Shown: piece after piece, positions 7,207 through 13,704 of the stretch
Numbering within the stretch: the first letter of the stretch is position 1
Layout of the letters: each line of letters starts with the position of its first letter
Assembly: GCA_031257955.1 (NCBI GenBank)
Contig: JAIRNQ010000191.1
Location: 1-15,510 of the forward strand
DNA length: 15,510 nucleotides
DNA from: Deltaproteobacteria bacterium
GTDB lineage: Bacteria; Desulfobacterota; Desulfarculia; Adiutricales; Adiutricaceae
Direction of reading: 5' to 3'
Translations under genes and position numbers: made by a program
The notes under the pieces: model-generated
Databases searched by the model: none
Told to the model about the DNA's origin: nothing
What the model saw: the letters and a program-made list of their open reading frames with translations, nothing else

Positions 7207-8067
7207 TTGGCCGGCATTGTCGTAAACGTCCCCTACGGGGGCTTGGCCATACCCCCGGCGGTCCAGAAGCGGCTGTCTTTGAGCCCGGGCGATCTGAGGG
7301 CCGAGCACTGGCGCCTTTGCGATCCCTACCTGCTGGCCCTGGCCAAGGAGGCGGCCGGCGGCGACGCCAAGCGAGGGCCCTGGCCGCTGGTGGCCTACCC
7401 TTACAGCCCCCTGGTGGCCGATCCCTTGGGCCTGGTGGCCATGGAACTGGGCCAAACCGAGGAAAGCGGCCCCACCCTTCTGACCAAAGACACCCGGGGT
7501 CTGAACCTTCCGAACTGGAACCCGTCGGACCACCAGTTTTTGATGGAAAAAACCGTGGCCCCCTACGCCGCCGATCTTAAGGCCCGCTGCCTGGAAGAGC
7601 TCTCCGGCCAGCACTTGGTCGCCCTGGTTACCGTCCGCTCCTTTGCCGCCCGCCCACAGCCCCACGAGCGGGACCACCGCTACCCCAGGCCGCAAATCAC
7701 CTTGGGGTCCTCGGAGGATCACACCCCCGACGGCCTGACCGCCCTGGCCGGCCATATCTTCAGGACGCTGGGCTTTTGGCCCCAGCTGAACTGGCCCCTG
7801 TCCGGGGCGGTCATGCCCAAGGAACTGGCCGACCAGCCCAGGCTCAAGGCCCTGGGCCTTGGCCTGCGGCGGGATCTCTACCTGGACGAAAACACCGGCC
7901 AGCCAAAAAAGGACTCCCATGGGGCCGTGGTCAGGGTGGTTAAGACTTTCTTTAACCTGCTTAGCCAAGAACTGGACCGGGTGGCCAAAATTCGCCTCCG
8001 ACGGGCCTTCCCGCCCAAACGGTCCTCCAACGTCATCAAAGCCCCCAATCGGGCCGTCGAAGTCTAG
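7207..8067 (+). CDS. N-formylglutamate amidohydrolase-like protein, active site apparently degenerate
   Basis: This 286-residue protein has the overall plan of the FGase family (PF05013), whose active members hydrolyse N-formylglutamate or related N-acyl amino acids with a metal. Family landmarks are NVPYGG (7-12), DPYLLALA (39-46), SPLVADPLG (67-75), PQITLGSS (162-169), LNWPLSG (194-200) and RRDLYLDENTG (221-231). Several residues normally conserved are replaced. The His of the PHGG motif is Y10, the SRLVvDlNR segment reads SPLVADPLG, PYH becomes PYA (119-121), and the HS motif is R144-S145. It may therefore be a non-catalytic relative or have a different chemistry. The start is the TTG at 7207-7209, with GGAGGA six bases upstream. 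It is followed after 52 bases by hpt, so the two are probably co-transcribed. Family assignment is confident; function is not. Confidence 0.75.
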   Translation: MAGIVVNVPYGGLAIPPAVQKRLSLSPGDLRAEHWRLCDPYLLALAKEAAGGDAKRGPWPLVAYPYSPLVADPLGLVAMELGQTEESGPTLLTKDTRGLNLPNWNPSDHQFLMEKTVAPYAADLKARCLEELSGQHLVALVTVRSFAARPQPHERDHRYPRPQITLGSSEDHTPDGLTALAGHIFRTLGFWPQLNWPLSGAVMPKELADQPRLKALGLGLRRDLYLDENTGQPKKDSHGAVVRVVKTFFNLLSQELDRVAKIRLRRAFPPKRSSNVIKAPNRAVEV

Positions 8068-8068
8068 A

Positions 8069-8097
8069 CCGCCCGGCCCGGAGACCGGGCCGGGCGG
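8069..8097 (+). other. Perfect 13-bp intercistronic hairpin
   Basis: ccgcccggcccgg (8069-8081) and ccgggccgggcgg (8085-8097) pair completely around the three-base loop aga. It begins one base after the TAG stop of the FGase-like gene and ends 22 bases before the hpt start. No T-run follows, so it is not a standard terminator. It could stabilise the upstream message or lower read-through to hpt. Confidence 0.7.
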
Positions 8098-8119
8098 CTC
8101 GGCGGGGAAAAGGAACCCC

Positions 8120-8674
8120 ATGACCCTATACTATGACCGTAAGTTGCCAGCCCTGTTCACCCGGGAAGAAATCGCCCGCCGGGTGTCCGAACTGGGGGCC
8201 GAAATAAACGCCCATTACGCCAAGTCCATTACCGGCGAGGAGACCTTGCTGGTGGTCGGGGTCCTCAACGGGGCCTTCGTTTTTATGGCCGATCTCGTCC
8301 GGACGCTGACCGTGCCCCTGGAAGTGGATTTTATACGGCTGTCCAGCTACCAGGACAATCTGTCCTCGGCGACCAAGGTGGTCATGCTCAAGGATCTCGA
8401 ACGCGACGTGGCCGGCCGCCACGTATTGGTGGTCGAAGACATCGCCGACTGCGGGCTGACCCTGAACTGGCTCCTCAATTACCTCAAATCCCGGGGGCCG
8501 GCCTCGGTCCGGCTGGCCGTGGCCGTGAACAAAAAAGGCCGCCGCGAGTTCGAGGTGGCTTTAGACTACGTGGCCTTCGAGATCGAAAACGGCTTTCTGG
8601 TCGGCTACGGCCTGGACGCCGCTCGGCGCTACCGGGAGTTCCCGGCCATTTACTCCCTGGACGGCCAAAACTGA
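8120..8674 (+). CDS. hpt: Hypoxanthine phosphoribosyltransferase
   Basis: This 184-residue cytoplasmic type-I phosphoribosyltransferase is predicted to convert hypoxanthine (and often guanine) plus PRPP to IMP or GMP in purine salvage. The PRPP-binding signature VVEDIADCGLT spans residues 104-114 and keeps E106, D107 and the catalytic-base D110. The usual Thr after that Asp is Cys111, a mild change. Other family segments are VGVLNGAFVF (46-55), RLSSYQ (73-78), DYVAFEIEN (149-157) and GYGLDAARRYRE (162-173). The ATG at 8120-8122 follows AAGGA by a few bases; a longer in-frame extension back to 7859 lies inside the FGase gene and is not credible. It is probably the second gene of an FGase-hpt unit and ends 27 bases before a palindromic terminator-like element. 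Confidence 0.92.
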   Translation: MTLYYDRKLPALFTREEIARRVSELGAEINAHYAKSITGEETLLVVGVLNGAFVFMADLVRTLTVPLEVDFIRLSSYQDNLSSATKVVMLKDLERDVAGRHVLVVEDIADCGLTLNWLLNYLKSRGPASVRLAVAVNKKGRREFEVALDYVAFEIENGFLVGYGLDAARRYREFPAIYSLDGQN

Positions 8675-8701
8675 CCGCCCCCCGTCGCCCTTGGCCAACG
8701 G

Positions 8702-8726
8702 GGCCAACGGCGCCGTTGGCCAGAAT
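8702..8726 (+). terminator. Palindromic element and likely terminator of hpt
   Basis: ggccaacggcgccgttggcc (8702-8721) is perfectly self-complementary and is followed by agaattttt, which ends in a five-base T-run (8726-8730 region). It stands 28 bases after the hpt stop. The same element, with one symmetric change, occurs at 13220-13239. As a folded RNA, the central bases would form the loop. Confidence 0.6.
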
Positions 8727-8900
8727 TTTTGGGGCCAAAAAACCCATTGGGTCCCACGACTTAGGCCCACCGGACCATCCGTTTAAAGTCCTGGGCCCAT
8801 CCGGGCCCGGAGTCACCCCATCGCGGTCGGTTGGCCATTAATTACCCGATTGTAAGGTTTAAGACCGTGGCCAAGTTACAAACTCTTATTTACAATTTTC

Positions 8901-8940
8901 TTGATGCTTAATCACTTTTCTGGTATAAGATTAAAAGTGA
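8901..8940 (+). promoter_or_regulatory. Sigma-70-type promoter with inverted repeat over the -10 box
   Basis: TTGATG (8901-8906) and TATAAG (8924-8929) are 17 bases apart, four of six and five of six consensus matches. They lie in an AT-rich island (about 8840-9060) within very GC-rich DNA. The complementary arms tcactttt (8912-8919) and aaaagtga (8933-8940) bracket the -10 box, as a repressor operator would. The next gene starts at 9168, giving a leader of about 230 bases. That leader includes tatacgtata (8961-8970) between ggcgc (8956-8960) and gcgcc (8975-8979). A tataat at 8967-8972 could be a second -10, but I see no fitting -35. Confidence 0.5.
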
Positions 8941-9167
8941 GAAAAAATTAAGATTGGCGCTATACGTATAATTCGCGCCTCTGGACTTTATTGTCAAGAT
9001 CGAATAAAATAAGACTAGTTATCGGACTGACCGCCGTAAATATTTTACTGTCCAGACGTCCCGGCCAATAATTCCGGACCCAAGGCCCTCAGGGTCTAGA
9101 TCCCCCGAGATCGGGATTTGGGCTTGGCCCCGGTTTAACCTTAACCCCAGCCAACCTTTGGAACGAC

Positions 9168-10598
9168 ATGATCATTACCTGCGAGCAATGCCAAACCAAG
9201 TTCAGGATTAGCACCGGCCTGATCAACGTGACCGGCACGAGGGTACGCTGTTCCAACTGCCAAGCCGTTTTTACCGTCTTCGCCCCGCCCCCGGCCCCTT
9301 TGGGACAGCCGCCCCAAAACCGGGGCCAATTGGCCCCAAATTATGGGCCGCCAGGCGGGCCACAGGGCGGACAACCGGGCGGGCCACAGGGCGACGGTGG
9401 CCTGGACGACTTGGGCCGGGAGCTGGACGAGTATTACCGGCGCCAAGAGGCCCCGGGGCACTTTCCGGGTCAGGGCCAGACGCCAGGACCGGCCCAAATG
9501 CCGGGCCCTGGCCCGGCGCTTGGCCAGGGCGGACTCTTGGCGGCCATACCGCCCAAGCGGGCCGAAAACAACCCCATAAATTTAATCTTGGGTAACGGCG
9601 ACAGTTTCGTGGTGCCCGAGGGGAACAACATGCGGGTACCGGCGGCCGTGCCGCCGCCCCTGCCGGGCCCGGGTTTGGATCTGGGCTTGGGGGCGGATCC
9701 GCTGGGCTATCCGGGCCCAGCCGTACCCAATTTGCCCGGTCCTGGGGTTAGCCTCCCAGCTTTGGCCGGTCCAGCTTTGGCCGGACCGGGTTTTGGGGCC
9801 GCTACCAATCAGGGTCCAGCCTTCGGGGCCTTGGGGTCGGAACCCCCGGCCGGACCCGGCCAGGGCGAGTTCGCCTTTCCGGACGGCGAGGAGGGCCCAC
9901 CCCCGCGGGACAAGCCCCAAAGGTTCTTTAGCAAAAGCCAAAAGATTCTTCTGTTGGTCCTGTCCGTCGCCGCCGCCGGCATGGTCATAGTCACCCTGTT
10001 CTTGTCGCTGGGCGGCGGCCCGACCGACGAGTCGGTGGCCCAGGCCGGATCCAATCAAGCCGGTTCGGGGCAGGCCGGATCGGGGCAAGCCGGAACGGGC
10101 CAGGCCGGGGACGGGGGGGCGACCCAAGCCAGCGGGGAACTGCCACCGACCGGCGGGGAACTGGCGCCGGCCGGCGGGGAAGAGGATACCCTTAAGCTGA
10201 CCCTCCCCAACGACAGCACCTCCAACCACTACATCGACAACCCCGACGCCGGGGGGACGCTTTTGGTCTTGACCGGGACGGTGTCCAACGGCTACGATAA
10301 GCCCATTGGCTTCATTCGGCTACAGGCCAAGCTGACCGACAAGGACGGCCAAGTGCTGGCCGAACGGAAGGTCTTTGCCGGGAACATCTTGACCGAGGAA
10401 GAGCTCAAAAGCCTTTCCATTAAAGAGATCTTGACCCGCTTGGCCCTCAAGGGCGGCAAGGAAGGCCTAAACACCAACGTGGCCCCGGGCAAATCCATCC
10501 CTTATATGTTCGTCTTTGACAAGTTGCCCAACGATTTAAGCGGCTACACGATCGATCCGGTCAGCTCGGAGTTCTCCGAGACCGCCTCCGCCCTCTAG
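9168..10598 (+). CDS. Zinc-ribbon membrane protein with DUF3426-like C-terminal domain
   Basis: This 476-residue protein has four parts. Residues 1-38 form an MJ0042-type zinc ribbon with ligands C5, C8, C28 and C31. Residues 39-255 are a long Pro/Gly-rich, probably disordered linker. Residues 260-281 form one hydrophobic membrane segment preceded by Lys/Arg. Residues 292-314 are a QAGSG-type five-residue repeat leading to a folded C-terminal domain (about 345-470) of DUF3426 type, containing LLVLTGTVSNGYDKPIGFI. Known relatives put the zinc ribbon in the cytoplasm and the C-terminal domain outside the inner membrane; the function of the family is not established. The ATG at 9168 has only a weak GGA site. 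It follows the AT-rich promoter island and precedes the fusion acyltransferase by 122 bases. The linker is much longer than I would expect for this family. Confidence 0.82.
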   Translation: MIITCEQCQTKFRISTGLINVTGTRVRCSNCQAVFTVFAPPPAPLGQPPQNRGQLAPNYGPPGGPQGGQPGGPQGDGGLDDLGRELDEYYRRQEAPGHFPGQGQTPGPAQMPGPGPALGQGGLLAAIPPKRAENNPINLILGNGDSFVVPEGNNMRVPAAVPPPLPGPGLDLGLGADPLGYPGPAVPNLPGPGVSLPALAGPALAGPGFGAATNQGPAFGALGSEPPAGPGQGEFAFPDGEEGPPPRDKPQRFFSKSQKILLLVLSVAAAGMVIVTLFLSLGGGPTDESVAQAGSNQAGSGQAGSGQAGTGQAGDGGATQASGELPPTGGELAPAGGEEDTLKLTLPNDSTSNHYIDNPDAGGTLLVLTGTVSNGYDKPIGFIRLQAKLTDKDGQVLAERKVFAGNILTEEELKSLSIKEILTRLALKGGKEGLNTNVAPGKSIPYMFVFDKLPNDLSGYTIDPVSSEFSETASAL

Positions 10599-10611
10599 CC
10601 CGAGTTTTATC

Positions 10612-10637
10612 GGCCGGCGGGTACCTCCCGCCCGGCC
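10612..10637 (+). other. Hairpin after the zinc-ribbon gene
   Basis: ggccg (10612-10616) plus gcggg (10617-10621) pair with cccgc (10627-10631), c10632 and cggcc (10633/34-10637). The loop is five bases (tacct) with a one-base bulge. It starts 14 bases after the stop but lacks a following T-run, so termination is uncertain and read-through into the fusion gene is possible. A further 12-bp palindrome gggcgcgcgccc lies at 10695-10706, just before the next ribosome binding site. Confidence 0.4.
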
Positions 10638-10715
10638 CGGAGAGGGGCTAGGCCAGAGCCGGGGCCACGGCGCCCGGGCGCGGGGATTTGGGTCGGGCGC
10701 GCGCCCTCCCAATCT

Positions 10716-10721
10716 GAAGGA
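10716..10721 (+). promoter_or_regulatory. Ribosome binding site bearing on the fusion-gene start
   Basis: GAAGGA directly abuts the ATG at 10721-10723 (the final A is shared), too close for normal initiation there. The in-frame GTG at 10730-10732 is eight bases downstream, ideal spacing, so the real protein may begin three codons later. Confidence 0.5.
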
Positions 10722-13138
10722 TGGTTACGGTGAATCCGACTTTCAAGTCCCTAAGCGAATTACCCTTAAGAACGATCTTTAAGCGCCTCGACTTCGTCAA
10801 AGGCGTGGAGCGCCTCTCCAGGGCCGCCCCGGGCAACATGTACCTGGACCCGGCCAATTTAATCCCGGCCTTCGACGATCAGGACCGGATTGCCAGCCTG
10901 GCCGTGGATCTGACCCGCCGGGCCTTCCAGGAAAAGTCCGACCCGGTAAACGAGGTGGAAATCAAAAGCCACGTCGATCTCATCTCCTGCCGCTACGATT
11001 ACCGACTCCACCAACAATCGGCCGCCGCCTGCCTAAATCTCGTAAACCACGTTTTCGTCTCCCGGGATCCCAATCAAATCCTAACCTCGGCCGATCTGAG
11101 GGAACTCAAACACTTTCCGGCCCTAAAAAAGGCCCAGGAAGACGGCACCGGCATTATTTATTTAATCAATCACTCATCGCATTTCGACGAATTCGTCTTC
11201 GATACCTTCCTCACCCAAAACGGGATGAGCCTCCCGCTGTTCGCCGCCGGCCAAAACATGATGGCCACCCCGTCGCTGACCAAAATTTTCATGTGCGGCT
11301 CCTACGTCATCGTCCGCAAGGGGGCCAGCCGTTCCTACCTTTCCTCGCTCTTCCACTACTGCCAAGCCCTCTCCGAGATGGGCAAACCCCAGGGCATATT
11401 TTTGGAGGCCTGGTCGGGCGGGGCCAGGACCAGGGACGGATCCTTGCGCTACCCGCGGCGGTTGGTCACCATCCAAGGGGCCCTGGCGGCCAGGGTGGAC
11501 GTTTTGGTCCAGCCGGTGGTCATTAGCTACAGCTTGGTCCCCGAGGATAAGGATCTCTCCGAGGGCCGGGGCCTGGCCTCCTGGATCTCCGGAAACCACA
11601 TCCTGGGCGAACTGCTCAAAAAACCCTGGCGCCCGATGGGGGCCCTGTCTAACGGCCTCAAGGCTCTCTTCGGCCGGGCCTACGTGGGCTTCGGGCGGGG
11701 GAGGCTTCTTTCGGACATCCGGGCCGAGTGGGAAGAGACGCCCAAGGAACTGGCCCTGGACGAATTCACCACCCTCTACGCCATCAAGGACATCGCCCGG
11801 GACAAAAAAATCATGGCCACCCACCTGGCCGCCCTGGCCCTGGAAGGCTGCCGGGGGAAAGGCCGGGCCGCCTTGGAGGACTCGGCCGAAAAGGCCGTCG
11901 AGACCCTGACCGCCTACCACCAGCGAAACTTCGAGCTGGATCCGGACTTTGAGGATTTTATTAAGGAACAGGGCCTCCCCGCCGCCCTCAACGACGGTTT
12001 GGCCAGTCTGGCCAAGAGATCGATTGTCTCCGACCGAAGCCCCAAGTGGAAAAAAATCCCCAAGGTTAAGGCCAAGCACGCCCTACTCTACTACGCCACC
12101 CACAGCGACCGAAGGCTTTACAGCCCCTCGGCCAAAGAAAACCTGGTCGTCTGCGGGGCCGGCCGCTGGGGCTTCTCGCTGGTCTCGTTTATCGGCAAGC
12201 GCACCCTTAACGACAAAAAATTCCACAATTCCTCCCTCTCCCTCTACGATCCCTCGGAAGAGGCCATCCAGCGCCTGGCCTACGACAGGATCCTCGAGGA
12301 CTACCCGGACATCCGCCTACCCAAAAACGTCTTCCCCACTTACGATTACCTGGAGGCCTTCCGCAAGGCCACCGACGTTATCGTGGCCACCCCGCCGGAG
12401 GCGGCCGGGGACCTTCTGAAGACCATCCTTTCGACCTCCACGGTCCTTAGGACCCTCATACTGGCCAGCCGCGGCTTCGATCGCCACTCCCACCGCCTGA
12501 CCATCCAAATGGCCTGGGAAGCGGCCGTGGCCGCCGGTAAACCCAAGCTAAACATCATGGTCCTCTCCGGGCCCTTCGAGCCGCTTGACGTATTGACCGA
12601 CAAGGGGGGCCTTTTCATCCTGGCCGGCCATCAACGCAACGTCCGGGTCCCCGAGGCCTCGCTCTTCAGGCACGGGGCTTTCAAGGTCCAGACCATGGAC
12701 GATCCGGTCGGGGTCCAGACGGCCGCCGCCATGATCGGCGCCTACTCCCTCTACGGGGCCTACCTCCGGCAACGCAAAGAACTGCGGGCCCCCAACGAGC
12801 TTTCCGATTTTGTCAGGCAAGTGAGCTTTGAGGCCAAGACCCTGGCCATGGCCCTGGGCGGCCAACCCTCGACCTTCGAGGCCGACAGCCCGGCCTGGAT
12901 CTCGGGGCTAATCAACGCCTCGCTGACCAACCCAAGCCTTAGAAGCGTCCAGGTCCTCAACACAAAAGGCGTCGAGGCCTTCAGGGATTACCTTAGCGAA
13001 CGTCCCCTGTCCGAGCTCTGGCCCGACCGGGGGGCCGAGGGCTACCAGGCCATCCACTCGGCCTACCTCATCGCCAAAAACCTCTCCCTGACGCTGCCGC
13101 ATCTGGAGAAGGCCAACGGGATCTTCTGGAAGCAGTGA
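10721..13138 (+). CDS. Fusion of PlsB-like glycerol-3-phosphate acyltransferase and G3P-dehydrogenase-like domain
   Basis: This 805-residue protein joins two lipid-pathway domains. The N-terminal half (about 1-430) resembles glycerol-3-phosphate acyltransferases. Motif I NHSSHFDE carries the HX4D pair H151/D156, a motif II-like segment is GSYVIVRKG (193-201), and a motif III-like segment is FLEAWSGGARTRDG (227-240), with R236 and R238. A motif IV-like strand is LVQPVVISYS (262-271). The C-terminal half (about 472-790) resembles NAD-dependent glycerol-3-phosphate dehydrogenase (GpsA). Its nucleotide-binding GAGRWG is at 479-484, with VIVATPPE (553-560), LASRGFD (581-587) and LSGPFEP (615-621). 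The region aligned with the family's catalytic-Lys motif GALKN reads AAAMIG (668-673), apparently without lysine. If active, it would make glycerol-3-phosphate and acylate it; otherwise the second half may bind NAD(H) or substrate as a regulator. It has no membrane segment that I can point to. The start may be the GTG at 10730. Confidence 0.85.
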   Translation: MVTVNPTFKSLSELPLRTIFKRLDFVKGVERLSRAAPGNMYLDPANLIPAFDDQDRIASLAVDLTRRAFQEKSDPVNEVEIKSHVDLISCRYDYRLHQQSAAACLNLVNHVFVSRDPNQILTSADLRELKHFPALKKAQEDGTGIIYLINHSSHFDEFVFDTFLTQNGMSLPLFAAGQNMMATPSLTKIFMCGSYVIVRKGASRSYLSSLFHYCQALSEMGKPQGIFLEAWSGGARTRDGSLRYPRRLVTIQGALAARVDVLVQPVVISYSLVPEDKDLSEGRGLASWISGNHILGELLKKPWRPMGALSNGLKALFGRAYVGFGRGRLLSDIRAEWEETPKELALDEFTTLYAIKDIARDKKIMATHLAALALEGCRGKGRAALEDSAEKAVETLTAYHQRNFELDPDFEDFIKEQGLPAALNDGLASLAKRSIVSDRSPKWKKIPKVKAKHALLYYATHSDRRLYSPSAKENLVVCGAGRWGFSLVSFIGKRTLNDKKFHNSSLSLYDPSEEAIQRLAYDRILEDYPDIRLPKNVFPTYDYLEAFRKATDVIVATPPEAAGDLLKTILSTSTVLRTLILASRGFDRHSHRLTIQMAWEAAVAAGKPKLNIMVLSGPFEPLDVLTDKGGLFILAGHQRNVRVPEASLFRHGAFKVQTMDDPVGVQTAAAMIGAYSLYGAYLRQRKELRAPNELSDFVRQVSFEAKTLAMALGGQPSTFEADSPAWISGLINASLTNPSLRSVQVLNTKGVEAFRDYLSERPLSELWPDRGAEGYQAIHSAYLIAKNLSLTLPHLEKANGIFWKQ

Positions 13139-13163
13139 CCGCGGCCTTCGCCCTCGGTCACCC

Positions 13164-13196
13164 GGACCGTATCCGGACCAAATCCGGACCAGGCCC
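13164..13196. repeat. Three 11-bp direct repeats containing ggacc
   Basis: ggaccgtatcc (13164-13174), ggaccaaatcc (13175-13185) and ggaccaggccc (13186-13196) follow each other without gaps. Each ggacc is therefore one helical turn from the next. They begin 26 bases after the fusion-gene stop. Confidence 0.6.
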
Positions 13197-13218
13197 GGGA
13201 CGCCCCCGGAACCCAATC

Positions 13219-13240
13219 CGGCCAAAGGCGCCTTTGGCCG
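13219..13240 (+). terminator. Perfect 22-bp palindrome, possible terminator of the fusion gene
   Basis: The core ggccaaaggcgcctttggcc (13220-13239) is self-complementary, with one further C-G pair at each end. It lies 81 bases after the fusion-gene stop and is followed by ataaaaat rather than a T-run. The core matches the element at 8702-8721 except for a symmetric C-to-A/G-to-T change that keeps pairing. Confidence 0.5.
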
Positions 13241-13487
13241 ATAAAAATCAAATTCCTTGCCCCCAAACGCTGGATCTGGCTGGAACGTTCGCTAGAGCTT
13301 TGGCGCCCGGACCCGAAAGGGAGGTACAAGTTACCCTTGACTGATTAGGGCCCATGGGGTAGGATAGTCGCGAAGTTATGGGTGGTATCTTTCGCCCTTT
13401 CCGGCCACCAATGGGTACGGCCGCGGACGGGCCATACTTACGTCTACCGTTTAACCTTAACGATATATGGCTTTTCGCGACGGAACC

Positions 13488-13674
13488 GGTTTTTTTCCGG
13501 CCCCGCCGCCCCTTTTTTATTTTCTCCCGAGGCCGGACCCGTTTTTTTCGGGCCCGGACGCCCCCTTTTTTATTTTCTCCCGAGGCCGGACCCAGCTTTT
13601 GGTCGGGCCCCGGCCGGACCCGTTTTTTTCGGGCCCGGCCGCCCCCTTTTACTTTGTCCCGGCCGGAGTGCCGG
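13488..13674. repeat. Composite 53-bp repeat array with T7-loop hairpins
   Basis: Two modules alternate. A is 25 bases, with gtttttttcgggcccgg. B is 28 bases, with ttttttattttctcccgagg. The order is A (diverged) 13488-13512, B 13513-13540, A 13541-13565, B 13566-13593 (identical to the first B), a diverged B 13594-13621, A 13622-13646, and a diverged B 13647-13674. Each full B-A junction makes a hairpin, ccggacccg, seven T, cgggcccgg (13533-13557 and 13614-13638), with one mismatch. The array ends 30 bases before the lipoprotein start. Several overlapping frames read through it with low-complexity products, which I do not regard as genes. The rest of the 566-base gap (13241-13487) shows no gene. 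Confidence 0.85.
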
Positions 13675-13704
13675 TTTGGCTTCAAATCACGGTGAAAACG
13701 ACCA

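Noticed and set aside
7859..8119. Upstream extension of hpt
   Set aside because: It lies within the FGase-like gene in another frame. The ATG at 8120 has its own binding site and gives the normal family length.
7015..8121. 368-codon minus-strand open frame opposite the FGase-like gene
   Set aside because: Its product is Gly/Pro/Gln-rich with no recognisable motif, while the plus strand encodes a family-matching protein with a good ribosome binding site.
13488..13674. CRISPR array
   Set aside because: The units abut or nearly abut with no unique spacers of constant length, and no cas gene is present.
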